Shown in pieces: positions 26,367-34,845 of a stretch of 38,682 nt of DNA. Source of the DNA: Pseudomonadota bacterium. Its GTDB lineage: Bacteria; Myxococcota_A; UBA796; GCA-2862545. The notes beneath the pieces are model-generated. The model ran no database searches and was not told where the DNA came from. It worked only from the letters and a program-made list of their open reading frames with translations. Position 1 is the first letter of the stretch. Each line of letters begins with the position of its first letter. Where the stretch lies: assembly GCA_947505245.1 (NCBI GenBank), contig CANNIZ010000044.1, positions 1 to 38,682 on the forward strand, in the 5' to 3' direction. A program made the position numbers and the translations under genes.

Positions 26367-27179
26367 GTGCAATTTCTCGTGGCAACCCTCACCCCCTTCG
26401 ACGCACGCGGGAAGGTCGACCTCGAGCGCCTGCGGGCGCACGTGTTGTGGCTCGCGTCTCAGGGCGTCGAGGGGTTTGTCCCCACCGCAACGACCGGGGA
26501 ATTCCTCTACCTGTCGGATCGCGAACGCGAGGGGATCCACCGCACGGTGATGGACGCCGCTGGCGCGCTGCCCGTGTACCCGTGCACGTGGGATCCGTCC
26601 CCGAACACGACGCACTACCTGTCAGAAGCCGCCCGCGATCAAGGTGCGTCCGGCGTCCTCCTGCCTCCGCCGCTCTACTACGCAGGTGACGACAACCTGA
26701 TCGAGTCCTGGTACGGCGGGGTTGCCGAGAAAGTGAAGATCCCCATCCTCGCCTACCACAGCCCGGGCCACATCAAGGCCGGCATCTCGCCCACGCTCTA
26801 CGATCGCCTGCGCCGCGCAGAGATCCTCGCCGGACTGAAGGACAGCTCGGGAGACGTGTTTCGCCTCAAGCGGTTCGGCGCGCTCGATCCAGGCGCCGTG
26901 TACGCGGGCGGTGACATGATCCTCGGCGCCGCGCGCACCGTCCCGCAGCTCGCAGGCTTCATCTCCGCGTTGGGCAACGTGTGGCCGAGCCTGTGCCTGC
27001 GCCTGTACCGCGACGGCGAGATGCAGCTCGAGTCGGCCCTCGTCGAGCGCGCGAACCGCGTCCGACGCGCCGGCGGCCTGCGCGCGATGAAGTCGCTGCT
27101 GAAGATGGGGCACCGTGCGCCGATGATCGAGCCGACCGACGAGCAGCTCGAAGGGCTGCCGCCGTCGGAATTCCACTAG
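26367..27179 (+). CDS. DapA-family aldolase/lyase (dihydrodipicolinate synthase-like)
   Basis: A 270-residue TIM-barrel class I aldolase of the DapA/N-acetylneuraminate lyase family. Visible features are the N-terminal VATLTPFDARGKVD, the substrate loop TATTGEFLYLS (usual form GTTGE), catalytic Tyr130 (AYHSPG) and Schiff-base Lys158 (GLKDSSGD). True DapA binds aspartate semialdehyde with a further Arg in the 130s and sits with lysine genes. Here there is no such context, so another 2-keto-acid aldolase role is equally likely. GTG 26367 is chosen, with AAGGGGA about ten bases upstream. Its TAG shares the tetranucleotide CTAG (27176-27179) with the stop of the convergent lipoprotein gene. Confidence 0.8.
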   Translation: MQFLVATLTPFDARGKVDLERLRAHVLWLASQGVEGFVPTATTGEFLYLSDREREGIHRTVMDAAGALPVYPCTWDPSPNTTHYLSEAARDQGASGVLLPPPLYYAGDDNLIESWYGGVAEKVKIPILAYHSPGHIKAGISPTLYDRLRRAEILAGLKDSSGDVFRLKRFGALDPGAVYAGGDMILGAARTVPQLAGFISALGNVWPSLCLRLYRDGEMQLESALVERANRVRRAGGLRAMKSLLKMGHRAPMIEPTDEQLEGLPPSEFH

Positions 27180-27469
27180 TCCCCTGGGCCATAGAGCGCG
27201 GTCAGCTCGTCACACGTCATGGTGTCGAGCTCGTCGCGGGACGCGTCGCAGACATCGAGCGCGAGCTGGATCTCGTGGGACCCGAGCGCGCCGACCGTAA
27301 CGCCCCAGTCGCGGCGGCAGTTCGACGCGAACCCCGCCCGGTTGTCGGCGCCGAGGTCCTCCCACGTCCACGCGTCCGTTCGGCAACGCTGCAGCTCCGT
27401 CGACAGGTCGTCACACAAACGCTCGCAGCGATCTCCGCAGCCAGCGAGCGCCATTACCAACAGGACCAT
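27176..27469 (-). CDS. Small cysteine-rich lipoprotein
   Basis: A 97-residue protein starting MVLLVMALAGCGDRCERLCD. The signal peptide ends in lipobox LAGC. The mature part has further Cys residues in regular spacing (CxxxC near the N-terminus, then C-R, C-D and C-D pairs), suggesting disulfides outside the cytoplasm. No known domain is recognised; small Cys-rich lipoproteins of this type are common in myxobacterial genomes. ATG 27469 is used; GTG one codon upstream is an alternative. The gene diverges from tRNA-Phe, and its stop overlaps that of the DapA-like gene. Confidence 0.65.
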   Translation of the reverse strand: MVLLVMALAGCGDRCERLCDDLSTELQRCRTDAWTWEDLGADNRAGFASNCRRDWGVTVGALGSHEIQLALDVCDASRDELDTMTCDELTALYGPGD

Positions 27470-27479
27470 CACGCGGGCG

Positions 27480-27507
27480 TTGACGGGCCCACGGAGCGCG
27501 TTAACTT
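27480..27507 (+). promoter_or_regulatory. Predicted promoter of tRNA-Phe
   Basis: TTGACG (27480-27485) and TAACTT (27502-27507) lie 16 bases apart, about 10 bases before the mature tRNA. This is the expected layout for a stable-RNA promoter with a very short leader. Confidence 0.6.
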
Positions 27508-27516
27508 CGCAAGCGA

Positions 27517-27592
27517 GGCCGGGTAGCTCAGTTGGTAGAGCAGGGGACTGAAAATCCCCGTGTCGGCGGTTCAATTCCGTCTCCGGCCACCA
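27517..27592 (+). tRNA. tRNA-Phe (anticodon GAA)
   Basis: A 76-nt cloverleaf. The acceptor stem GGCCGGG pairs with TCCGGCC (27582-27588), with one G-T pair. The D arm is GCTC...GAGC. The anticodon stem GGGGA/TCCCC has loop CTGAAAA, giving anticodon GAA. The T arm carries GGTTCAATTCC, and A73 is followed by an encoded CCA. All invariant positions look normal. It stands alone, with no neighbouring tRNA. Confidence 0.98.
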
Positions 27593-27616
27593 CTCGCTCC
27601 GCGTTTCCCCCATCGG

Positions 27617-28060
27617 TCAGGGGATCCGCGTGTAGCTGAGCGTGTTTCCCCGCCCAACATACGACAGCTCGAGGCTGGTCGGCGTCACGTTTACCACGTA
27701 GTAGACGAGCTGCTCGGTCCCCTGCCCGACCCAGATGTACGGGCCGGCGCCGTTTACCTTGCCGCCCTGATCGGGCGCGGCATCCGCGAGCACGTACGGA
27801 TCGGACGACATCACCTGGCCGCTGTACGACTCGACCTTGGTGTCACCCTTGAACTCCACGACGGCCTGGGGGTCGTCTGTCGCCTGCCAGCGCCCCTGCA
27901 ACGCCTCGCGGAGCCCCGGCGCCGCAGCGGCGACCCCCTCGGCGGCCGACGCGGCGGGCGCCAGCGGCAGGTGCACGTCCGCAGGGGCTTCGCCGCTGCC
28001 GCACGCGACGGATGAACCGACCACCAGCAACCCGACCAACCCTGTCCATCGATGCGCCAT
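27617..28060 (-). CDS. Hypothetical lipoprotein
   Basis: A 147-residue protein starting MAHRWTGLVGLLVVGSSVAC, a signal peptide with lipobox SVAC. An Ala/Pro-rich spacer follows, then a compact beta-rich domain of about 90 residues (LQGRWQATDDPQAVVEFKGD, YVVNVTPTSLELSYVGRGNT). The layout recalls small lipocalin-like DUFs in which a WxxxxD...V.F.gd pattern opens a barrel, but I cannot name a family. The gene diverges from the M23 peptidase gene. If that gene uses its upstream TTG at 28060, the two starts overlap. Confidence 0.65.
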   Translation of the reverse strand: MAHRWTGLVGLLVVGSSVACGSGEAPADVHLPLAPAASAAEGVAAAAPGLREALQGRWQATDDPQAVVEFKGDTKVESYSGQVMSSDPYVLADAAPDQGGKVNGAGPYIWVGQGTEQLVYYVVNVTPTSLELSYVGRGNTLSYTRIP

Positions 28061-28089
28061 TGGATCGCCCTCGCGCGTTACTCTCGCAC

Positions 28090-29352
28090 ATGCTCATCGG
28101 ATTCGTCGCCCCTGCCCTCGCCCAGGACTACCGCGTCCCGCTCGCGGACGACGACGTGCAGTACGGCTACCCCACCGCGTACAAGGATCACGGCGGCGTC
28201 GACTGGGCCTGCGGCGACGTGCGGTACGACGGCCACCAGGGCACCGACATCGGCATCGGCGGGTGGGCTGGAATGGACGCCGGGCGCACGATCGTCGCGG
28301 CCGCGTCTGGCGTGGTGATCGAGACGCTCGACGGCGAGGCCGACCGCTGCGACACCGGTGATTGCGGCACCAACGGCTACGGCAACCACGTCGTGCTGCA
28401 GCACGCCGACGGCAAGACCACGATCTACGGGCACATGAAGCTGGACACGGTCGCGGTCGCGCTCGGGCAGGTCGTGCGCTGCGGCGACGCGCTTGGCGAG
28501 GTCGGCTCGTCCGGCCACAGCACGGGTCCGCACGTGCACTTCGGCGTGTGGGACCCCGAGGCCGCCGGCTACGTGGATCCATTCTGGGGCGACTGCAGCG
28601 GCGAGCCCTCGTATTGGGTCGATCAGGGCGACTACAACGGACTTCCCGGCACCACCTGCGACGTGCCGCCGACCTGTGAACCCGTCGCGACGCTGAAGTG
28701 CGGCGACCACGTCGAGCGCGGCGCGACGGACGCAGGCACGACGGCGACGCACGCGTACTACGGCGCCTGCTCCGAGTGGGCCGAGTACACCGGCGACGAG
28801 ACCGCGTTCACCGTGTTGCCCGACCGGGACGGCCTGGTCCACATCGCGATGTCGGGGCACACCGCGGACCTCGACCTGTTCGCCGTTCAGAGCGACGCGT
28901 GCGATGCGACCGACTGCCTCGCCGCGTTCACCGAAGGCGACATGGCCGCCGAAGCGCTCGCGATCGATGGCCGCCAGGACGAGCCATTCGTCGTGGTGAT
29001 CGACGGATTCCGCGGCGCCGCGAGCGGGTTCGTGCTCGACGTGACGTGCGACAGCGAGGCGCCGGACACGGCGGATTCGCCGGCGGATTCTGCGAACGGC
29101 AACGGCGGGCCTGGCGGCTGCGGGTGCGACGCGAGCGGCACCGGTGGTTGGATGCTGGGCCTGACCGCGCTCGCTCTGGGGCGGCGCTCCAGCGGTCTCT
29201 ACGGCTCCGTACGCGCGGCGGCCGACAGCAGAAGATCGAGCAAAGTACGCAGGTCGGCTTCTTCCAAGCGTTCCAACACGTCGACGCTCGTTCGTGCAGG
29301 TGGGAGGCCAGCAGCCGAGGATACCTTCAGCCCGACGTCCACGAGGCCCTGA
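28090..29352 (+). CDS. Secreted M23 metallopeptidase with MYXO-CTERM-like tail that reads on past its usual end
   Basis: 420 residues. The signal peptide ends PALAQ; ATG 28090 gives a short one, and TTG 28060 would give a longer, Arg-containing n-region and is a real alternative. The LytM/M23 domain (about 15-180) has zinc-site motifs GHQGTDIG and GPHVHFG plus YGHMKLDTVAVALGQVVRCG, so it should cut peptidoglycan cross-bridges. Residues about 205-320 form a PPC-like beta domain (VHIAMSGHTADLDLFAVQ, FVVVIDGF). Then come GGCGCDASGTGGWMLGLTAL and ALGRR, a MYXO-CTERM-like tail. Such tails normally stop within a few residues of the Arg cluster. Here the frame continues for some 50 Ser/Arg-rich codons antisense to the HepT gene. 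Confidence 0.85.
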   Translation: MLIGFVAPALAQDYRVPLADDDVQYGYPTAYKDHGGVDWACGDVRYDGHQGTDIGIGGWAGMDAGRTIVAAASGVVIETLDGEADRCDTGDCGTNGYGNHVVLQHADGKTTIYGHMKLDTVAVALGQVVRCGDALGEVGSSGHSTGPHVHFGVWDPEAAGYVDPFWGDCSGEPSYWVDQGDYNGLPGTTCDVPPTCEPVATLKCGDHVERGATDAGTTATHAYYGACSEWAEYTGDETAFTVLPDRDGLVHIAMSGHTADLDLFAVQSDACDATDCLAAFTEGDMAAEALAIDGRQDEPFVVVIDGFRGAASGFVLDVTCDSEAPDTADSPADSANGNGGPGGCGCDASGTGGWMLGLTALALGRRSSGLYGSVRAAADSRRSSKVRRSASSKRSNTSTLVRAGGRPAAEDTFSPTSTRP

Positions 29353-29495
29353 ATCGCGGTCTGGAGCCAGTGCAGGGTGGCTGGCAGGTTTCTGTCGTCC
29401 GACAAGAAGTCATCGTACGAGGTCTGTGGCACCTGGCCAAGGTGCTGAAGGGCATCGCGTACGAAGGCGGCCTTCTCGGCGACCTCGGCCTTCAT
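29199..29495 (-). CDS. hepT: HepT-like HEPN protein, C-terminally truncated
   Basis: A 98-residue protein matching the first two-thirds of HepT toxins (HEPN, DUF86): SYDDFLSDDRNLPATLHWLQ, TAIQGLVDVGLKV, then LPPARTSVDVLERLEEADL. HepT is normally about 135-140 residues and ends with the RNase motif R-x4-H-x-Y, whose Tyr is AMPylated by MntA. That whole region is absent: the reading stops after LLDLLLSAAARTEP. The loss faces the run-on end of the convergent M23 gene. The start overlaps the mntA stop by 4 nt (ATGA), the normal mntA-hepT arrangement. It is probably a non-functional remnant. Confidence 0.7.
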   Translation of the reverse strand: MKAEVAEKAAFVRDALQHLGQVPQTSYDDFLSDDRNLPATLHWLQTAIQGLVDVGLKVSSAAGLPPARTSVDVLERLEEADLRTLLDLLLSAAARTEP

Positions 29496-29917
29496 TGATG
29501 TGCCCAGACGCGGTTCGCGCGCAGGGATTCGTCCACTGCGGCCTCGTAGGAGGGTGCCCAATCGAGGTAGCGCGCGATCAGGTCGGCCTCGAGCGCATGG
29601 CGGGCTGCGGGATTGGCGTCGTAGACGCACACCCCCTCCGAGAAGACGCGGTGCGCGAGGATGGGGTCGCGCGCGCTCACGATCGCCAGGTCGACCCGTC
29701 GTCCCGACGCGGCCTCGAGACGCGCGGTCAGGTCCAGCAGCGCGCGCCGATGAGAAACGACACCGGCCGATGGGTCTCGTAGCGCCACAGCCACGTCCAG
29801 ATCGCTGTCCTCTCGCGCCTCGCCTCGGGCTACCGAGCCGAAGACCCAGGCCGCGAGCACCGGAGCTGATCCCGGAAACACGGAGCTGAGGTCGACCACC
29901 GCCACCTCGCGCTTCAT
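29492..29917 (-). CDS. mntA: MntA-type minimal nucleotidyltransferase (antitoxin of HepT)
   Basis: A 141-residue MNT-domain protein. The nucleotidyltransferase signature is complete (WVFGSVARGEAREDSDLDVA, i.e. GS-x10-DxD), followed by RRVDLAIVSARDPILAHRVF, ending with an extension of about 45 residues. In type VII toxin-antitoxin pairs MntA adds AMP groups to a tyrosine of HepT and silences it. The partner downstream lacks that tyrosine region. The start overlaps the upstream unknown gene by 4 nt and the stop overlaps hepT by 4 nt, so it is embedded in a coupled operon behind dacB. Confidence 0.85.
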   Translation of the reverse strand: MKREVAVVDLSSVFPGSAPVLAAWVFGSVARGEAREDSDLDVAVALRDPSAGVVSHRRALLDLTARLEAASGRRVDLAIVSARDPILAHRVFSEGVCVYDANPAARHALEADLIARYLDWAPSYEAAVDESLRANRVWAHQ

Positions 29918-30588
29918 CCTATCGCGTTTGGGCTGATGCCGCGCACCATCGTCGGCTTGCGGAGCGCTTCGAACCCGTTCTTGACGCGGTGCTCGTTGAT
30001 CTGCTGGAACGCGAACGCGAACGCGCGCAGGCTCACCGCGGTGAGCGACGCGTAGAGCCGCGGCTCGCGAACGCCGGTCATGAAGCAGGGCGGCAGGTGC
30101 TCGTCGGTGCTGAACCGCGTGACGTCTTCGCCGTCCAGCATGTCGATCAGCTGGTCGACGGCGGCGTCGCCGAGGTAGCCCTCCTTCCCCTTCGCGAGGT
30201 AGTACGCGCGGGACTTTGGCTGGCCGGTGAGCGTGCACCACACGTCGCGCGCGAGGTCCGGCGTGGGCCCAAGCCGCGTGCGCAGCGCGTACCACGCGAT
30301 CGCGTCCCCCTCTTCGACTGGAAACGCCGCAAGATAGCCCTGGTCGCGCGCCAGCACACCGGCGGCGAGCAGCGCGTTCACGCCTGGCGGCAGCGCAGGC
30401 ACCGTGAGCGGCAGCACGTCGAGCCAGTCGGTCTGCTCGCCGTTCTCGAACACACCGCCCTGCGACCCTGCGAGCTTCACCTCGATGCCGTCCGCCACAC
30501 GCGCGCCGGCGACCCGCGCGTGCAGGTGCGCGGCCCGCGCCCACAACGTCGGGTCAGCCGCCCGCGTGACGAGGTCGTCGAGAGTCAG
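29914..30588 (-). CDS. Hypothetical protein coupled to dacB
   Basis: About 224 residues with no family I recognise. It is a soluble-looking alpha/beta protein without signal peptide or membrane segment (LAARDQGY-type segments, WYALRTRLGPTPDLARDVWC, EGYLGDAAVDQLIDMLDGED, AFQQINEHRVKNGFEALRKP). The first ordinary start is TTG 30546. The frame is open back to CTG 30588, which overlaps the dacB stop as CTGA and is preceded by GGGGGAGAA at good spacing, giving [21 protein letters not shown] favour the CTG start. The 3' end overlaps mntA by 4 nt. Function unknown. Confidence 0.6.
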   Translation of the reverse strand: MTLDDLVTRAADPTLWARAAHLHARVAGARVADGIEVKLAGSQGGVFENGEQTDWLDVLPLTVPALPPGVNALLAAGVLARDQGYLAAFPVEEGDAIAWYALRTRLGPTPDLARDVWCTLTGQPKSRAYYLAKGKEGYLGDAAVDQLIDMLDGEDVTRFSTDEHLPPCFMTGVREPRLYASLTAVSLRAFAFAFQQINEHRVKNGFEALRKPTMVRGISPNAIG

Positions 30589-32141
30589 TTCTCCCCCTCG
30601 TCGTCAGCCGCGTCGGGCGTGTTCTCGACCACCACAGACGCAGGCGCGTTCATGGTGATGATCTTGCGCGCGAACTTGTCCTGGACGCGCTTGGCGGACG
30701 AGGTTGCAGCGACGTCGTTGACCATGAACGCGAACGCGTAGGTCTCGCCGTCCCCGCCGTTCAGGTACCCGGTGAGGCAGTGCACACCGTCGATCGTGCC
30801 CGTCTTGCCGCGCATCTCGCCCTTCTCGTCCGACAGGCGGCGCGACAACGTGCCGTCCGTGCCCGCGATCGACAGGGACGCTGCGAACTCGTGCCCGACC
30901 TTCTTGTTGTGGGCCATGTCGATCATCACCGCGGTGAACGTGGACGGGCGCAGGTGCGCGTCGCGCGTCAGGCCGCTTCCGTTGACGATCGAGTACTCTT
31001 TTGGATCGACGCCGAGCGTTCCGAGGTACGCGGACACCGCCTTCAGGCCCTTGTCCGTCGTGCCCGGGAGGCCGTAGACCTCGGCTCCCACCGTGCGCAG
31101 AACCGTCTCCGCGTAGAAGTTGTTCGACTGCTTGTTCATCTCCATCAGGATCGCGCCGAGGGGCTCGCTGCGGTGCCGGTAGTAGACGTCGTTGTCTTCG
31201 GGCGCGGTGCCGCGCAGGTGCTTGCCGGTGACCTCGATTCCCTGCGCCGCGAGGAGCTCCTCGAATGCGCTCATGAACTGCGCCGTCGGGTCGAGGACGG
31301 TCCGGTAGTAGTGGTCGACGTCACCGTCCGCAGGCACGGTTCCAGTGACGGTGAACTTGAGCTTTGGCGGGTCGTCGTCGGTCAGCTCACGCTCGATGTG
31401 CAGCGATCGCCGCGATCCGGCCGCCGTCGTCACCACCTGGTTCGCGATCTCGACGTAGTCGGGCGCGGGCGTCTCGAGCTCGACGCGCGCGGCTTTTCCG
31501 ACGCCTTCGGAGGGACCGACCACGATCGCTGCGGTGTTGAAATTGAGCGACAGCGCGCCGATCGTCGAGAAGTACACCGGGCCGTTTTCGACGTCTGACT
31601 CCTTGTCCCACCCGGGCAGCTGGTAGTCCGGACCGAAGAAGCTCTCGTCGTACACGACGTTCCCTTCGACCTTCTTCAGCCCTTGGAGCTTGAGATCGCG
31701 GGTGATCTTCCACATCGTCTCCACGACGAGCGTTGGATCGGCGTGGCCCTGGATGTACAGGTTCCCCTTCAGGACCCCGTCGCCGCCGACCTTGACGTCT
31801 TCGTTGACCAGAAAGTCGGTCGAAAATCGGTAGCTCGGGCCGAGGTTCTCGAGCGCCGTGGCGGCCGTGAGGACCTTCATCGTGGACGCCGGGATGAACG
31901 ACGCGTCCGCGTTACGCGCGAACACCTCCTCACCGGTGCGCAGGTTCACGACCTGGATGCCGATGTCCGCGGTCGTAAACAGCTTGTCCTGCGTGATCGG
32001 CGCGAGCAGCTCTTCGAGCGACAGGGACGGGGCGGCGATCGCGGAGGACGGGGCGGGAGGCGCAGCGAGCGCGACCGCGTTGCCGAACCACGCACCGAGC
32101 ACGATGAACGGCACTGCAAGCAGATCCGAACGTTTGGTCAT
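30585..32141 (-). CDS. dacB: D-alanyl-D-alanine carboxypeptidase/endopeptidase, PBP4 type (peptidase S13)
   Basis: A 518-residue PBP4-class enzyme that removes terminal D-Ala and can cut peptidoglycan cross-links in the periplasm. The signal peptide is followed by the catalytic motifs S86-T-M-K89 (in [10 protein letters not shown]), SNN ([11 protein letters not shown]) and K446-T-G (MRGKTGTID). The inserted domains typical of S13 lie between the first two motifs ([31 protein letters not shown]). Length is normal. It is divergent from kbl and is the first gene of a chain of four genes linked by 4-nt overlaps. Confidence 0.95.
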   Translation of the reverse strand: MTKRSDLLAVPFIVLGAWFGNAVALAAPPAPSSAIAAPSLSLEELLAPITQDKLFTTADIGIQVVNLRTGEEVFARNADASFIPASTMKVLTAATALENLGPSYRFSTDFLVNEDVKVGGDGVLKGNLYIQGHADPTLVVETMWKITRDLKLQGLKKVEGNVVYDESFFGPDYQLPGWDKESDVENGPVYFSTIGALSLNFNTAAIVVGPSEGVGKAARVELETPAPDYVEIANQVVTTAAGSRRSLHIERELTDDDPPKLKFTVTGTVPADGDVDHYYRTVLDPTAQFMSAFEELLAAQGIEVTGKHLRGTAPEDNDVYYRHRSEPLGAILMEMNKQSNNFYAETVLRTVGAEVYGLPGTTDKGLKAVSAYLGTLGVDPKEYSIVNGSGLTRDAHLRPSTFTAVMIDMAHNKKVGHEFAASLSIAGTDGTLSRRLSDEKGEMRGKTGTIDGVHCLTGYLNGGDGETYAFAFMVNDVAATSSAKRVQDKFARKIITMNAPASVVVENTPDAADDEGEN

Positions 32142-32297
32142 TTAGGCACCGGGGGGGAGGACGAGGAGGGAGCAGGCGGTGGGCCCCAGGGGAAAGGGGC
32201 CGCGACCACTCCCATCATAATCCATGATGACGCGATCTGGCGCGTTTGGATTCACGGATCGTCACATTTTGGGATAGGACCCCGGACCGGAGGCAGC
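32142..32297. promoter_or_regulatory. Divergent dacB/kbl control region with two dyads
   Basis: A 156-bp divergent gap. GGCCCC (32182-32187) can pair with GGGGCC (32196-32201). CATCAT (32213-32218) and ATGATG (32224-32229) form a dyad around AATCC, an operator-like site in a locally AT-rich patch. TTGGAT (32246-32251) followed after about 18 bases by TGGGAT is a weak kbl promoter candidate. GGAGG at 32289-32293 is the kbl ribosome site. Confidence 0.4.
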
Positions 32298-33485
32298 ATG
32301 TACGGGCCGTTGTCGGAAAAGCTCACCACCGAACTCGCGGCGATCCGCGAGGCCGGCACCTACAAGCGCGAGCGCGTGATCACGTCGCCGCAGGCAGCGA
32401 ACATCCGCACCGCGGGCCGCGAGGTCCTGAACTTCTGTGCGAACAACTACCTCGGCCTCGCGGACGACGCGCGCCTGATCGCCGCCGCGAAGCGCGGGCT
32501 CGATGAGCACGGCTACGGCATGGCGAGCGTGCGGTTCATCTGCGGCACACAAGACGTGCACAAGGCGCTCGAGGCCGCGGTCAGCGCGTTCCTGCGCACC
32601 GAAGACACCATCCTGTACTCGTCGTGCTTCGACGCAAACGGCGGCTTGTTCGAGACGCTGCTCGGCGAAGACGACGCCGTGATCTCCGACGCGCTCAACC
32701 ACGCGTCGATCATCGACGGCATCCGCCTTTGCAAGGCGAACCGACTCCGGTACGCGAACGGCGACATGGCCGACCTCGAAGCGAAGCTCCAGGAAGCCTC
32801 GGGCGCGCGCATCAAGCTGATCTCGACCGACGGCGTGTTCAGCATGGACGGGTACGTGGCCAAGCTCGACCAGGTGTGCGATCTGGCCGAGAAATACGGC
32901 GCCCTCGTGCACGTCGACGACAGCCACGCGACCGGCTTCCTCGGCGCCACCGGGCGCGGCTCGATCGAACACTGCGGCGTGATGGGCCGCGTCGACGTGA
33001 TCACGTCCACGCTCGGCAAGGCGCTCGGCGGCGCGTCCGGCGGGTTCACGAGCGGACGCAAGGAGATCGTCGAGATCCTCCGCCAGCGTTCGCGCCCCTA
33101 CCTGTTCAGCAACACGCTCGCGCCGTGTATCGCCGAGGCGTCCATCGAAGCGCTCCGCATCCTCTCGGAGTCCACCGCCCTTCGCGACCGCCTCGCCGCG
33201 AACACGCTCCGCTTCCGCACCGCGATGGCCGGCCACGGGTTCGCGATCCCCGAGTCCGTACACCCGATCTGCCCCGTCATGATCGGCGACGCCGCGCTCG
33301 CGGGCCGCCTCGCCGAGCAGATGCTCGAGCTCGGAATCTACGTCGTCGGGTTCAGCTTCCCGGTCGTCCCGAAGGGCAAGGCGCGTATTCGCGTGCAGAT
33401 CTCGGCCGCCCACACGACCGAGCAGATCGACCGCGCCGTGGCCGCGTTCGCCCAGGCCGGCCGCGCCTGCGGGATCATCGCTTGA
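32298..33485 (+). CDS. kbl: Glycine C-acetyltransferase (2-amino-3-ketobutyrate CoA ligase)
   Basis: A 395-residue PLP enzyme of the alpha-oxoamine synthase family, which converts 2-amino-3-ketobutyrate plus CoA to glycine plus acetyl-CoA in threonine breakdown. Kbl features include [46 protein letters not shown] (PLP-contacting Asp/His) and Lys241 in [10 protein letters not shown] as the Schiff-base residue. Sequence and length fit Kbl better than BioF, HemA or serine palmitoyltransferase. GGAGG stands five bases before ATG 32298. The usual partner, threonine dehydrogenase, is not next to it. Instead a lipoprotein gene starts in its stop codon (TTGA). Confidence 0.93.
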   Translation: MYGPLSEKLTTELAAIREAGTYKRERVITSPQAANIRTAGREVLNFCANNYLGLADDARLIAAAKRGLDEHGYGMASVRFICGTQDVHKALEAAVSAFLRTEDTILYSSCFDANGGLFETLLGEDDAVISDALNHASIIDGIRLCKANRLRYANGDMADLEAKLQEASGARIKLISTDGVFSMDGYVAKLDQVCDLAEKYGALVHVDDSHATGFLGATGRGSIEHCGVMGRVDVITSTLGKALGGASGGFTSGRKEIVEILRQRSRPYLFSNTLAPCIAEASIEALRILSESTALRDRLAANTLRFRTAMAGHGFAIPESVHPICPVMIGDAALAGRLAEQMLELGIYVVGFSFPVVPKGKARIRVQISAAHTTEQIDRAVAAFAQAGRACGIIA

Positions 33486-34273
33486 TCACGTGGCTGCTGC
33501 TGGCCTGCGGCGACCCGCCGCCGCCCCCCGTCGATCGCGGCGTGAACATCCCCGTCCTGGACGTGGAGACGCGCACGCCGGAAGCTCAGCTGCTGCTGTG
33601 GCAGAAGTCCATCGACGGCGACGCCACGCGCTACTCCGACACGTCCAGCGGGCGAACGGTGCGCTACCGCGCCGGCGTCCTGCTCTCCGCGGCGGTCGAG
33701 CTCGACGCGGCGCGCTGCCCCGGCGCGCTCGTGGCCCTCGGCGAGATCGGACCGCCCGTAGACCAGCAGTGCGGGGATCGGCGCTGGGCGCTGGACGGCG
33801 GCTTCGCCGGCTACGCGACGATCGACCCCGACGGCGGCTGCATCGTGTCGTGGGACAAAGACGACCAGCCACTCACGGTGCGCGCGCTCGGCGGCATGTC
33901 GGACTTTCGCGGCGCCCGGTATGGCTCGATCCGGCCCCAGATCGAAGGCCTCGTCGCCGTCGAAGGTGACGCCGAGCGGTTCGTGCGCCCCACCGACGCG
34001 CTCGAATGGGGCGGAGTTCCGCTCAAGGCGCTCCGCTACCGCTTTCACGACGACCGCCTCTGGCAGGTCGAGCTCACCCCCGCTGAAGGTGAGCGGCAGG
34101 CGTTCCTCGACGCCTGGGCCGCCGTGTTCGGCCCAGGTCGCGACGGCTGGTGGCACGGGTGCGACGTGAACGCGTCGTTCGAGCTCGTGGACCCCGAGGT
34201 GTTCGCGATCCGCAGCAAGCGCGTCACCTGGGAGCGCAGCCAGCAGAGTGGCGGCCTCACGGTCTCGCCGTGA
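33482..34273 (+). CDS. Hypothetical lipoprotein coupled to kbl
   Basis: 263 residues from TTG 33482, which overlaps the kbl stop by 4 nt. The product begins [20 protein letters not shown]: a very short signal with lipobox LLAC and a Pro-rich tether. The remaining 230 residues form an alpha/beta region with two Cys pairs ([20 protein letters not shown] then [33 protein letters not shown]) and no recognised domain. The 3' end overlaps the YdeI-like gene by 4 nt (GTGA). The TTG start is supported by the lipobox only being in place with it. Function unknown. Confidence 0.7.
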   Translation: MITWLLLACGDPPPPPVDRGVNIPVLDVETRTPEAQLLLWQKSIDGDATRYSDTSSGRTVRYRAGVLLSAAVELDAARCPGALVALGEIGPPVDQQCGDRRWALDGGFAGYATIDPDGGCIVSWDKDDQPLTVRALGGMSDFRGARYGSIRPQIEGLVAVEGDAERFVRPTDALEWGGVPLKALRYRFHDDRLWQVELTPAEGERQAFLDAWAAVFGPGRDGWWHGCDVNASFELVDPEVFAIRSKRVTWERSQQSGGLTVSP

Positions 34274-34839
34274 CGGGCGACCCGACGTTCTTTCCCGACG
34301 CCGCGGACTTCCGCCGCTGGCTCACGAGCACCGACGCGACGGAGCTGTGGATCGGGTTCTTCAAGAAGGGCAGCGGCAAGTCTGGCCTCACCTACGCCGA
34401 AGCCGTCGACGAGGCGCTTTGCTTCGGGTGGATCGACGGTCAGAAGCAGGCGCACGACAGCGTCAGCTACAAGCTGCGGTTCACGCCACGCAAGGTGAAC
34501 AGCGTGTGGTCGAAGGTGAACGTCGGCAACGCCGAGCGGCTGATCAACGAGGATCGGATGACGCCCGCCGGCCTCGCGGCGATCACCGCTGCAAAAGCGA
34601 ACGGACGCTGGGAGGCCGCCTACGAAGGCAGCCGCGCCATCACCGTGCCACCGGACCTGCAGGCCTGGTTGGACGCGCACCTCGAGCCCGCAAGGTTCTT
34701 CGCGTCGATCAGCGCCGCGAACCGGTACGCGTTCCTCTACCGGCTCGCCACCGCGGTGAAGCCCGCGACCCGCACGAAGCGCTTCGAGGCCATCGTCGGC
34801 ATGCTCACGGCGAAGCAAGTGTTCCACCCCACCGGGTGA
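34270..34839 (+). CDS. YdeI/OmpD-associated family protein
   Basis: A 189-residue member of the YdeI/OmpD-associated (bacteriocin-protection, PF13376-type) family. The family pattern includes FFPDAADFRRWLTSTDATEL, WIGFFKKGSGKSGLTYAEAV, DEALCFGWIDGQKQ and FTPRKVNSVWSKVNVGNAER. It also includes a C-terminal helical part ending ASISAANRYAFLYRLATAVK. Members have been linked to stress and bacteriocin resistance, but the biochemical role is unknown. GTG 34270 overlaps the preceding stop. The TGA is 6 nt from the stop of the convergent channel gene. Confidence 0.82.
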   Translation: MTGDPTFFPDAADFRRWLTSTDATELWIGFFKKGSGKSGLTYAEAVDEALCFGWIDGQKQAHDSVSYKLRFTPRKVNSVWSKVNVGNAERLINEDRMTPAGLAAITAAKANGRWEAAYEGSRAITVPPDLQAWLDAHLEPARFFASISAANRYAFLYRLATAVKPATRTKRFEAIVGMLTAKQVFHPTG

Positions 34840-34845
34840 TGCCGA

